Of a DNA stretch of 64,000 nucleotides, positions 46,571 to 57,780 are shown piece after piece (position 1 is the stretch's first letter; each line of letters starts with the position of its first letter). The notes beneath the pieces are model-generated. The model was given only the letters and a program-made list of their open reading frames with translations, made no database searches and was not told where the DNA came from. This DNA is from Cornus controversa (lineage: Eukaryota > Streptophyta > Magnoliopsida > Cornales > Cornaceae), in the NCBI GenBank assembly GCA_026545225.1, contig CM048850.1:26775797-26839796 (forward strand). The letters are read 5' to 3'. The position numbers were made by a program, and so were the translations under genes.

Positions 46571-47333
46571 TCATTTGTTGAACAAAATTATATCATCAAC
46601 ATATACTTGTATGATCAACAAATTTCCATTTACGTTCTTGGTGAAGAGAATGTTATCAATTTTTCCTCTAACAAAGTCACTCTCAAGTAAGAAACCACTT
46701 AGTCTCTCACACCAAGCTCTTAGGGCTTGTTTTAATCCATATAAGACGTTTGACAATTTAAAAACATGATTTGGAAGATTGTGATCTTCAAAGCCCGGTG
46801 GTTGGTCAACACACACCTATTCTTCTATTAGACTATTTAGGAAGGCTCTTTTTACATCCATTTGATATATTTGAAGTTTTTGTAGGAAGCAAAAGCAAGT
46901 AGCATTCTAATGGGTTCTAATCTACCTACGGGTGCAAAGGTTTCTTCATAATCAATTCCTTCTTCTTGATTATATCCTTGGGCAACAAGACTAGCCTTGT
47001 TTCTAGTAATAACACCCGATTCATCCTTTTGTTTCTAAAAACCCATTTGGTACCAATAATTGTTTTATCCTTAGGTCTTTGAACTAAATTTCACACTTGA
47101 TTTCTTTCAAATTGATTTAGTTCCTCTTGCATTGCAAGAATTTAAGACTCATCATTTTTGGTTTCACGAAAGTTCTTAGGTTTAAGTTGAAACACAAAAG
47201 CCGAATGATTACACGTATTGTTAAATTTGGATCTTGTACTAACACCTTTAGATGGACTACCAATTATTTGTTCAATTGGGTGATTTTGTATAAATGTCTA
47301 ATTTTTAGGAGGACAATCATTTCTTCTTCGTAA
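46571..47333 (-). pseudogene. Sirevirus reverse transcriptase
   Basis: 46816-46571 reads VCVDQPPGFEDH-type text (here MCVDQPPGFED), VFKLSNVLYGLKQALRAW and IQVYVDDIILFNK, so the YVDD catalytic box is intact. Upstream, across frameshifts and stops from 47100 to 46820, TIIGTKWVFRN and YQMDVK-like (here ISNGCKKSL) remnants of the N-terminal half can be traced. Copia order with integrase upstream and RNase H downstream is as expected. Confidence 0.85.
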
Positions 47334-47402
47334 GGATGATCATTGTTAAAGATTTCTTTTGGGGAATCATCAACTTTAGGCTCATCATTTTTAGATTCAA
47401 AG

Positions 47403-48586
47403 TTAGGGTGCTTCTATTTCTCCCCTTTCATTATTATCATCATCATCAACTAAAATACTTTTGGGAGGTGGGGGAAGTGTTTCATCAAATACAACATGAA
47501 TAGATTCAACAACGGTTAGAGTTCTTTTGTTGAATATTCTATAAGCTTTGCTTCTATATGAATTTCCTAGAAATAGAGTTCTTTTGTTGAATATTCTATA
47601 AGCTTTGCTTCTAGATGAATGTCCTAGAAAAACACCTTCATCGGATTTAGCGTCAAATTTTCTTAAATTATTCTTATCATTAAGGACAAAGCATTTGCAT
47701 CCAAATACTTTGAAGTAACTAATGATAGGCTTCTTCTCATTCCATATTTCATATGGAGTTTTATCAAGGATTTTTCTAATGATAACTCTATTTATCACAT
47801 AACAAAAAGTACTTACGACTTCGACCCATAGGTATCTTGGAAGATTATGTTCATTTAACATTGTTCTAGCCATTTCTTGGAGAGACCTATTTTTTCTTTC
47901 AACAACTCCATTTTGTTGAGGAGTTCTAAGTGCAAAGAGATTGTGATTGTAACCATTTTCATCACAAAACCTCTTTATATCTTGATTCTCGAATTCTCTA
48001 CCTCTATCACTTCGAATGGTTTTAATCTTGAAATCCTTTTCATTTTGAACTTTTTTACAAAAGTTGGCAAAACGGAAGGAGTTTCATTTTTGTGAGTGAT
48101 GAAGAAAACCCAAATGTATCTAGAGTAGTCATCAACAATTACAAATGCATAGAGTTTTCCACCAAGACTAGCAATTCTTTCCGGACCAAATAAATTCATG
48201 TGAATTAAATCAAGTGCCCTAGTAGATGTGATGTCCTTCTTTCTTTTAAAGGAAGATTTGACTTGTTTTCCAAATTGAAAAGCACTACATGTCATGTCTT
48301 TCACATACTTAGTCTTTGGGAGGCCTTTGACTAAGTCTTTTGAAGACAATTTGGAGATTAAGTCCATGTTAGCATGTCCTAGTCTTCTATGCCATAGCCA
48401 ACTACTATCATTAGATGATACAGAGTATTTAATATCTTGATCATGTAATTCACATAAAAGCAAGGAATATAAATTTCCATTTCTATTAGCCGAGAAGATT
48501 TGTTTTCCATCCTTTTCAACAATGCATCTATTAGATTTAAATGTTACACTAAGTCCAATATCACATTGTTGACTAATGCTAAACAA
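47403..48586 (-). pseudogene. Sirevirus GAG-pre-integrase and integrase
   Basis: 48586-47975 holds the GAG-pre-integrase zinc-binding region (WLWHRRLGHANMDLISKLSS, with the second CxxC degraded to CSAF) and the start of the catalytic core: LDLIHMNLFGPERI, where the usual catalytic Asp of H-M-D-L-F-G-P is Asn, and FVIVDDYSRYIWV with the second Asp intact. A frameshift separates 47873-47403, which holds MARTMLNEHNLPRYLWVEVV, TPYEIWNEKKP and FGCKCFVLN. It contains an in-frame 57-bp tandem duplication (47518-47631) that repeats SRSKAYRIFNKRTL. Confidence 0.88.
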
Positions 48587-48598
48587 GTTATGCTTTAA

Positions 48599-48805
48599 TC
48601 ATTTAAATAGCAAGACATTATCAATAGATAAGAAAGAAGAAATACCTATTGTTTCTATGCCAATGACTCTCCCTTTAGAATTGTCTCCAAATGTTATGCT
48701 TCCACCGTCATAAGGTTTAATGGAGGTGAAGATTGAATGATCTCCTGTGATGTGCCTTGAGCAACTGCTATCAAAAAACCATTTGTCTTTGGTTGTAGAC
48801 TTCAA
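48599..48805 (-). pseudogene. Sirevirus aspartic protease
   Basis: WFFDSSCSRHITGD corresponds to the copia protease motif, normally W-x-x-D-S-G-C-S-x-H; the active-site Gly is Ser here. GGSITFGDNSKGRVIG and FLSIDNVLLFK follow as expected. Confidence 0.85.
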
Positions 48806-49182
48806 GCATACCTACACAAGGATATTATGAAACTTCTTTTGGTACCCAAGAATCTTTGGGTCCATATTTGTTAGTCTTTTGAAAGGTTCCTTTTACAATC
48901 CACACCATTTTTCCATATCTCTTTCTTTTAAAAGGACAATAAAAATTTAATGTCTTTTTCTTAAACATATATTGCAAAGATAATTGGAGAAAGGTGATTT
49001 ATGTTTCTTAACAAAGGTTTCCTTAAGAGATTTCCTTTTCTTGATCAAGCATAAATCTTTGTTATGAGGAATATATCCAAGACTTTCTTTAAGGAGCAAT
49101 TTTGCATTCCCAACATAAGACTTAAGTTCTCTTTACCTTTGGTGAATTTTGCAAGAATTTCAACTTGATCCTCAATGATTTT

Positions 49183-49925
49183 TTAAAAATTTTTGTTTTC
49201 AATTTTAAGAGTAATTGAAAAGAAATTATTTAAGGATAAGTTTTCTTGCTCTTTTATCAAAGAATCATTTTCAATTTGAATTTTTTCAAGACTTTGAGAG
49301 AGATTGTGATTTTGACCTTTAAGAGAAGCGCATTTTAAGACCATTTTTTTAAGTTCATCATGCAATTGTCTAAAGGCATCTTGCAATTCATTGTGAGAAT
49401 CAATTAATTCATCATAAAGATCTTCTTGAGAGTCAAGATTAGAAAGTACCTCTTCTCCAAAGGCCATGAGGCAAAGATTTGCCATTTCCTCACCATTTAT
49501 ATTGTTGAAAGGTAATTCATCATCATCACTCCATTTAGCATTCATGGCCGCTTTCTTCTTTTCTTTCTCTCTCTTGTATTTGAGACAATCGGTTTTAAAG
49601 TGCCCGGGTTTTTCACAATGAAAGCAAGTCGGAGTGTCTTTAATTTGATTATTCTTCGAATAATGTCCCCGATTTGCCTTTTTCAATTGGACCATCTTCT
49701 AAAATCGATTGGTGATGAGGGCAAGTTCTTCTTCTACATCACTAGACTCATTGTCATCTTCCTTGCATGTGGCTTAGAGAGCTAAACTCTTCTTTAGTTT
49801 ATAATCTTCTTGAATTTTCTCTTCACGACTATTCAATATGATCTCTCAAGTTAGAAGTGATCCAAGGAGCTCATCTACCACAAGTATGTTGAGGTCGTTT
49901 GATTGTGTGATTGTTGTGTGCGGTT
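49183..49925 (-). pseudogene. Sirevirus gag, C-terminal part
   Basis: From the right, SNDLNILVVDELLGSLL (about 49905-49850) is the end of the capsid domain. A stop and a Glu/Asp-rich stretch follow, then CFHCEKPGHFKTDC (49620-49580), a perfect CX2CX4HX4C knuckle, and the Sirevirus-type coiled-coil extension to 49183. The N-terminal capsid half, leader and primer-binding site are missing where unrelated DNA starts at about 49925. Confidence 0.85.
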
Positions 49926-51304
49926 GCACTACTCGCAATTTTTAAATTTATCACTCGCAATAAAATGAATTCTTGAAGGATAAGTCTCTAAGTTTAGGGT
50001 GTCGATCCCACAGAGACTACGTAGCTATAACTCACTAAAGGTTGAGGGTTGGTTCTTGTTTAAACCACAACCGTGTTGGTTGTTGCTTACTCTACTTTGA
50101 AAGCCTAAAAGTAATTTAAATACAAAAGTTTAGAGAAGAATAAAGGACTAGGGTTTAACTTCCCCGCTAACCTCGTAGTATGTCACACTTATAATAAATT
50201 GGAAGAATTCATGCAAATGTGTACTAAATGACGCGTTGACAAGTCCCACCTACAACGGTGTCGTCAAGAGAATACACACACCTTAATATACTATAATCCA
50301 TCTTCGAAAAGTGTAATTTTTCTTATTTACCTAATTACCTACTTGTAGTAAAATCGTTGTCACATGATTTCCCTACCTACCTACTTACCTAATTGAAGCA
50401 AAATCACATTCTCTAAGCATGGATTATGCAAATCTAGCTATGCATGTTATAGTGAAAACTAGTCTCAAGCCATCACTTGTAGTCCTTGTAAAACTTACAA
50501 CTGTTTGAAGATTATGTGAGGAGTTTAAGCATTCTAAGACAAGAAGACAAATCACACACACATGAACATGAAGAATTTGTAAACTTATAATTATATAAGG
50601 CACAAGGCAAGAGACATATACATCAAATACATAAAAATCCCCAATTTATTGAAGTTAGAACATATTTACAAGGCTAGGGTTTGTCAAAACCCTAGAAAAG
50701 GATTAGTTGATCATGTGGGATGGAAACACTCTATAGACAGAGATTGTCCCATGCTCAAAATGGTCTTCAAGGCCTTACAAAGCCATCTTTGAAGTTTTCC
50801 CTCTCTAGAACTTCACTTTCTCTCTCTAAAATTCTAAACTATGCTCTCTCTTACAAGAATTGTGTATATCAATTCTATTACATATTATCTAGCTATATAA
50901 CTGATCTGAGACTCAAAATATCATAGAAATTCTGTGCAAGGCTTTATCCAAGCAAAATTAGACAAGTGACAAGTGGAAAAAATATCTGCAGAAAAATATC
51001 TTCAGTAGGTTCGGGCGATGCATCGAAGTAGGGACTTCGATGCATCGATCTTCCTTCTTCTACAGATCTTCAACTTTCTAACTCTTCGACTCCGGTCTTG
51101 GCCCGCCATTCACTATTCCTTTTTGTAGATTCTCCATGAAGGGTGATAGGAATTAGGAATGCCTTGTTGAACTAATAAATGAGTCAAATTACGCCACATT
51201 CTGAGTTTGAACCTGAAATTATCAAAAATATAAAAACACGTAAAAATTATACAATATGTGCAGCTATGGGATCAAGATACATAAGTAAAGACGCGAGAAT
51301 GTAT
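49926..51304 (+). mobile_element. Unrelated LTR-like segment replacing the Sirevirus 5' end
   Basis: This 1.4-kb non-coding block has no counterpart in the left Sirevirus LTR. It contains GCACTACTCGCAA near its start and TGTCGATCCCACAGAGACTA at about 50000-50019, phrases common near LTR or 3' regions of plant gypsy elements, and the palindrome-like GATGCATCGA at both 51014 and 51043. It ends where the Sirevirus LTR resumes with AACAGGTTTTTGG. No target duplication is seen, so a plain insertion is not proven; deletion with replacement is equally possible. Confidence 0.5.
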
Positions 51305-51798
51305 AACAGGTTTTTGGATGGACATACATATAAGATGGTTAATGATAAAATATGAGCTATGATCAAGACCTATAGATGATCAAGAATGAGTTTAAAAAGA
51401 TTTTTAGTGCATGATCATTGAAAGAATTGAGATTTACTTGAATTCAAATAAACTTTAACATTATTCCCTAAGTGCTCACCATCCTATCTACCCCTTCTTC
51501 AATATGGATTGATCGGTTGAGTTCTTGAAGATAATGGTCACTTGTTTTAGATGTTTTTGAGCATGGAAGACTCTGAACCTTTAAATGCTTCCTTTTTTAT
51601 GTTTCTTCACGATCCGTTCACTTGATCTTGTATTGCACTTCTTGAGCTTGAAAGTGATGGATTCCTTGAATTTTGTCTTTATATATGATTACTAGCTTAA
51701 CCACTTGAATATAGACATTCGTAATAAAGACATCATAAATGATTTGGAATCATCAAAATTATAAGATTACCCTTAGGTCAAAACCTTCAGGTCAACAG
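51305..51798 (-). mobile_element. Sirevirus 5' LTR, remaining U3 part
   Basis: Nearly identical to 34892-35384 of the left LTR, ending GGTCAACA and followed by GTAAG (51799-51803). About 1 kb of this LTR (the part with TATA box, R and U5) has been lost. Confidence 0.93.
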
Positions 51799-52143
51799 TA
51801 AGCCTAAGGCGCTTCGCATCAAGTTCTTATCAAAGTTAAGTGGGTGTGAGTCTATAACAGAGTCTGTTATACTTTGTTTCGACAATAGTGAATTTGATTC
51901 TCGGACTACAAAGCCTCACCCGTGGTTTTTTTCCGATCTGGGTTTTCCACCTATAACTAGTGCATTCTTAACTTTATTGCACTTAATTTATTTACTTGCT
52001 TTGTGACATTGCTTTAATTTTTAGTTGGACTTAAAATTAGGATAATCTAAAAAAATAAGCAAAAAGCAAGTAAATCTAATCACCCCCCCCCCTCTAAGTT
52101 TTAATCAAACTTTCGCAGCCGCTTCCGTACCGCATAACTCACA
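51799..52143 (+). mobile_element. Solo LTR, family A copy 3, right part
   Basis: Continues from 33870 after the Sirevirus insertion: GTAAGCCTAAGGCGCTTCGC corresponds to GTAAGCCTAAGGTGTTCTGC in copy 1 at 1013. It ends ACTCACA, followed by CTTAC, nearly the CTTAG found before the left part at 33007-33011. Net LTR length is about 1.2 kb. Confidence 0.93.
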
Positions 52144-52151
52144 CTTACTAG

Positions 52152-53352
52152 TGTAGACAAGATATCTTGTGCATGCATGTGTAGTGACAGACCTATGTAG
52201 TGCAAAGTGAAGGCACGCCCTCACTGAATTTCTTTTTATTTACATTATATTATATACCAATAGATTTTGTAAAATTTTGAAAATGCCCTCATTGAAATTA
52301 TGAAAAAATTCCAATTTATAAATTTGCCCCATTAATATATTTAGAACTGATCTAATAATCTCTCACTTTACATTTGTTTTTTGTATATATAGATTTTAAA
52401 ACTGTCCTGCCTTGAAATTTTTATATTTTTATTTTGTATATATAAAATTTTAAAGGGTCCATTTTTCTCATTTTTAGCCTCCAATTTAATATCTCTTTTA
52501 GGACACTCCATATCTATTCTTAATCCTCAGTTTTTCCTAGGCGGGCTCTCTTTCAACTATTTCTTCTTTAATGAAATATCACAATCTTTAAAAACTTACA
52601 AAAAAAAAATAGAAAAACCTAAATTAAAAAAAATATGTCTGATTTACTTTAGACTATTTGCATTGTATATGACACATGAAAATCGTGAATATACACCCAT
52701 TATAAAAATGTGAAGATCGAAATTGTAAAGCACGCAATTCACTTATTTATTTGGTTTAATCTAATTATCGAGTAAATTTTGATTTGGAGAAGCTAACCAA
52801 AACTAGTTCAAGTTTCCAATACAAAAACAAGTTTCATTCATTAATTTTAATTATTGCAAATAAGGACTTAATTTTTATGTTTGTTTAGTCCTAAATAGTT
52901 TGACTTATTAAAAAATTCTTAAGACTATTTATTGCCTTCAAAGATATTCTAGAATACAAGCATACATTTAAATTTGTTTATTTTGCATAATTGTATTACC
53001 TAAATATTCATAGATTTTCTCTTCAATTTTGTATGAAAATTTTACTTAATATAAAAATTATTGAGAATAATTGTAAATGTGCCAAATAAAAATATTATCA
53101 ATCAAAATTAAGTTCTTGTATTTATAATTTTGTTCAAAAAAAAAATTTATCTTCGATTTTCCTTTTTTCTTATTATTCTTCAATGGCGCTCCACCCCCAA
53201 CAGAAATCCTGGGTCATTGTGCATGTGTACTGGTACATGTAGCGTATATGCATTGGCGAGAAATTGTATGTATACGCTTATGTAATTTTCACACATGCAA
53301 CTTCCAAACATGCCTATATATATATTTATACATACTATTATCAAAAGTACAA
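52152..53352. other. No gene seen; AT-rich intergenic DNA
   Basis: Low-complexity sequence with scattered homopolymers. The frame at 53180-53404 (minus) has no features of a protein family. Confidence 0.5.
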
Positions 53353-55232
53353 GGTGTTTCAAATGATTTAGTGATATAAAAATTCTTTTATTGATAAAAT
53401 TCATTTATTAGATGAAAACTCTTTTATTATAGTTATATAAAAACTCTTTCGGGTGTTTCAAATCATTTAGTGACATAAAAACTCTTTTATTGATAAACTT
53501 CATTTATTAGATAAAAACTCTTTTATTATAGTTATATAAAAACTCTTTTATTAATAAACTTCATTTATTGTACAAAAATTGTGTTTCAAATCATTCATTT
53601 ATATCAAAATTCTTTGGCTAATGAACTCTAAAACTTTATCAATTATCTTATTTCACCAATCAAAATTTTTTTACTAATAAACTCCTAAAAATTATATATC
53701 GGCTCTTCCTAAACTCTATCACTTATTTTTTTCATTACAATTAGTGATAGATAAGTTGGGCTATGAATAACCGTCCAATTGAACATCACTTTTAATCCTA
53801 TTTGACCAATATATATCAAAGAAATTAGAAATTTAAAAAGAGAACAGATGGTTTAAAACCTTATTGCATGAGGGGTATGATTTATGAAATCACTTTCAGT
53901 ACTGAGAATTGTCTCTCTCTAACTCTCAGATAATTAGGTTAGAGTATCTCTCTACTAGTTCCAGTTTCAACTCTCTTATAACTTTATACACATAAATACT
54001 TATATATGTGTGTGTATTGACTCCTATTTTTAATTTTGATTTCTTTAGGTCACTCTAATTTCATTGTCCTGAGACATATATGAAACTCATGGACAGTACT
54101 TATTTGAAATTACTATTTATTTTTTATTATAATTTGAAACTGATCAAACACTTTCTTTTGAAGAAACGATTGCTCATCTCATGTTGGATGCTACTATATG
54201 TGTATTAAAATTCTTAATTTTAGTTAATACAATGAACAAAATTCCATTTGAGTTTATACCAAACTAATATTTGGATTAATTTTGGTAAATATTTAGTTGG
54301 CTATCATTGTAACTTTATTTTATTTTTCATGGTATTAATGAGTTTTAGTCTATATATTTATTTTTACTTTTCTCTCCCTTTTTTCTTTATTTTTCTTTTT
54401 ATTGACGGTTTTCTCTTTCTATATATAATTTTTCAATACAAAACTTACATGAAATGATTTGTAGTTTTTCATATTAGTTATCTTTGGAGATGTGTTCTCA
54501 TCTATCCTATGAATTTAAGGATGAATTTTGCTGGATTAAATAAATCAACTTAATTTATATAATATTTAATTTTGATGAAGTTTCTGGTATGCATTGGTTT
54601 TCAGTAAAAAATTTACATATTAGAAACTCTTTCTTTTATTATTCTTATGTAATTTCATTAAGTTTCTAAATGTTTAAATTGTTAAAGTGGTTCCTAACTG
54701 ACCTAATGAGAATTTTTGGAGTTATCTTATTACCAGATTACCAAATCTGCTATTCTTACCATTTTTCATTCTTAAAATTCAGAGAAAAAAATACTTATAA
54801 TAGTTGTGGGAATGGTTTGTGAAGCGAATTTGAGGAATGCCAACTTTGTATCATAGTCTTTGATAATCTGCTTGATCTATTTATTTTTCATTTTGCTTTT
54901 TGATGTAGTTGGTTGATATGGATTTTTCATCTCTACTATTTTGTACCAAGATTTGATATGAATATAATTTGTTGACAGCAATTACATCCAACTGATTTTG
55001 TGATTTGATTGATTTCTTGAGTGATATTTTTAATTTATATTTCCTTTCTTTTTTTAGTGAAAGGACCTATTAATTGAGTGGTGAAATAGGATAATTGATC
55101 AAGTTTAGGAGTCTATTAGCATATATAATATTTTTAGGAGTTTATTAGTCAAAGAATTTTGATAGGAGTAAATGATTTGAAACACAGTTTTTATATAATA
55201 AATGAAGTTTATTAAAAAAAAGAGTTTTTATC
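53353..55232. mobile_element. Long-inverted-repeat element, about 1.9 kb
   Basis: The segment 53541-53700 (TTTATTAATAAACTTCATTT, then GTGTTTCAAATCATT and ACTAATAAACTCCTAAAAAT) is repeated in inverted orientation at about 55060-55232. The left side is extended by a 99-bp tandem repeat (copies from 53353 and 53452, beginning GGTGTTTCAAAT). The central 1.3 kb is AT-rich without a convincing frame. The layout suits a non-autonomous Mutator-like or foldback element, but family is not established and no duplication was identified. Confidence 0.65.
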
Positions 55233-55817
55233 TTATTAAAAAATCAATATCAATCATATATTAATACTTATTTCTCTCGATGATAATGGTGTTAAAAGCA
55301 ACTAATGAACTACCATGAGAAAAATAATCTTACCAATAGAGGTTTTGATTAAAGAAAAATACAAAAACAACGCATCATATATTATAATCTTAGTAATCTA
55401 TATAAGTCACTAATAAACTAATGAAAAATAATTTAGAGAAAGGAATTAAAAATTTTGAACTAATGAAATTGAACAATCAATTAAATCAGAAAAGTTATTG
55501 ACCAATTATATATATGTATTTATATTTGTATATAAACTCCTAAGGAAAATAGAGGGAGGATGTATATAAAAAGAAAGGACGAAGGGAAAAGAAAAAGAAA
55601 AATAGAGATACATATCTTTATGGGAGAGAGAGAGAGATGTTGAAATTGAAATCAAAAGGGATAAAGAGGAGAAGAAAACAAGAAGTTTTTAAGTAAATTC
55701 TTTTGTCTTATTTTGGTACTTAACTAAATATGAGATAAGAAATTTGTTATGTTTATTTTTTTTATTAATATATATGTGTATATAAACTCATAAATCATAA
55801 TTGTTATAAATTTTACC

Positions 55818-55860
<43 letters not shown>

Positions 55861-56470
55861 TATAAATTTTTGTTAGATGTTATTAATAAAAAAATACAAT
55901 ATTATTTGTATAAGGATTTAAAATATATGTGCGCACCATATATTATATATGCTGTATATATGTGTGTGTATTACTTGAATGGATCTCGTGCGTGTACAGA
56001 CATATATTATATACACTGTATACATGTGTATATTACTTGAATGGATGACAACAGATTTTTAGAACTTGTCTAGCTTCAAGTTCGAGTGTATTTAATTTAC
56101 TATAAAGTGTCTGTTGTGAAATGATGGGTTTCCAAATCTGTTCATATGAACGATGATTACACTGAATGGCTGTGAGTATTGTGGCTGGGCTTATGAAGGA
56201 TATGAAAAGCTAATGTTTAATCGGCCCATTGAAGCCCAATTCTCAACCATTTTATGTAGGCCTATGCAGTATTTGTAGCTTGCTTCCCTCAAGGCTAGCA
56301 AAATTGGATTGGGTTTAGGCAGTCCAGTCTACCAGACACTGGACACCCCAAGCCCCTCTCGGATGGGTTTGGGAGATATTCCAACCCTTGTCCACTTGAT
56401 TTTTTAATAAAACAAATAATAAAAACACTCCTCAGACATTGAGTGCAAGTCTCTAAGAGTAAAGATAACT
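55233..56470. other. No gene seen; microsatellite and short tandem repeat
   Basis: Contains (TA)n at 55821-55855 and a duplicated stretch of about 70 bp at 55935-56045 in which ATTACTTGAATGGAT and CATATATTATATA recur. Confidence 0.55.
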
Positions 56471-56644
56471 ATGGAGTGTAGGGTTGCAAATTCCGGCGGG
56501 TTGGAGGTACAACTAAGGCTCAACTCGACATATAAAATGTTTAATTCTAACTCAAACTTAACTCAACCTCCAACCTAACTACTCAACCTGAACCCAACCC
56601 ATACTTGAATTTTTAAACTCGGATATGTAACTCGGGTTGAGATT

Positions 56645-57779
56645 TGATGAAGCGGAAGCTATGAACGTTCCCGCACAACCAAGATAAACAACTTTGAATC
56701 CACATAGTTAAAGAAAATTGTAAAGCAATTAATATTTTTATTGATTGATCGATTTTTGCTCTATGGCCGTACATATATTTATAGTAGAGAAGTTCTAATC
56801 CTAATAGCACTAGGAAACCTAAAAACATAATGAAACTGGTAGAAATCCTAATCCCAACAGGAAAAGGAAATCTATTTCCAAAAGGAAACTAAACTAAAAG
56901 AAAATTATTACCCAAAATTAAATTTTCTCTAAAAATAAAATATTAAATATATATATATAGGGAGGCGATATTCGCACTCCTACTTTCTACAATTGCACTC
57001 CACTTGTCTTTTTGTTTTAAAGGAGATGACAAGAGGGTCTCTAAACTAATTAATACATCATTCTTTATTTTATAATACCACAACTATCCTTTATACTATA
57101 AACTTAAACTTTTTTTTTAGCTTCTTCACTTTCTTTATTACCATTTTTTCTTTGTTCCCATCAAAAGAAATAATTTTTTTATATTCTTTATTTTCTTTAG
57201 TACTTTTTTTTTGGTCCTATGAAAAGAGATAACTTTTTCTTAAATTTTTTTTTTATCCCGTCAAATGGTATAATTTATTCAACAAAGATTACGTTTTTTT
57301 CGGTCCTTCCAAAAGAGATAATTTATTCAACAAAGATAATTTCTTTTTTTGATCCTATCAAAAGAGATAATTATTCAATAAAGACAACTTATTTTTGGGT
57401 CCTCTTAATGGAGATACTTTATTTAACAAGAATAAATTTTTTTTAGGTACTTTGTCTTTAGGTCTTGAACTTTTTTGGGTCCTCTAAAAATAGAGAAATT
57501 TTATTTTTGGGTTATTTTTTTCTGTGTTTTTTTTGGGTATTTTTTGTTTATCCTATCGAAAGAGTCCAAAAACATTAAAGATTGGAGAGAGAGAGATAGG
57601 GGATATCTAAAAGGGTAGTTTAGTATTTTGAAAAAAAAGATAATCATTCACATGTGAAATTAAGGTTAAAAGTGACATTTCATTTAAGATGGGAGTGCAA
57701 CCGAAGAAAAGAGGAATGCGAATATCGCCTCCCTATATATAAATATAAATAATATGAAGCCTACTAAAATTGTCTTACA
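56645..57779 (-). repeat. CRM-like gypsy 3' LTR, containing a MITE
   Basis: In plus coordinates it begins TGATGAAGCGGAAGC and ends AATTGTCTTACA. Its first 230 bp match the right LTR at 62293. Without the MITE at 56960-57733 and its duplication it is about 353 bp. Preceded by AGATT at 56640-56644. Confidence 0.85.
56960..57733. mobile_element. TIR element, 774 bp, inside the gypsy LTR
   Basis: Inverted ends GGGAGGCGATATTCGCAYTCC are virtually perfect over 21 bp, with a second shared TGCACTCC inside. TATATATA flanks both sides (56952-56959 and 57734-57741), consistent with an 8-bp duplication but ambiguous in AT-rich DNA. The interior has about five diverged repeats built on AAAAGAGATAA and TTTATTCAACAAAGAT (57200-57440), so the frame at 57219-57446 is repetitive and not a gene. 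Confidence 0.87.
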
Positions 57780-57780
57780 T

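Noticed and set aside
54248-54457. Hydrophobic plus-strand frame of 69 codons
   Set aside because: Phe/Ile/Leu richness follows from T-rich DNA; no signal for a real membrane protein and no family recognised.
16755-55855. (TA)n tracts as possible origins or regulatory sites
   Set aside because: They are ordinary plant microsatellites at six places without associated features.
57219-57446. Repetitive plus-strand frame in the TIR element
   Set aside because: Arises from diverged tandem repeats inside the element.
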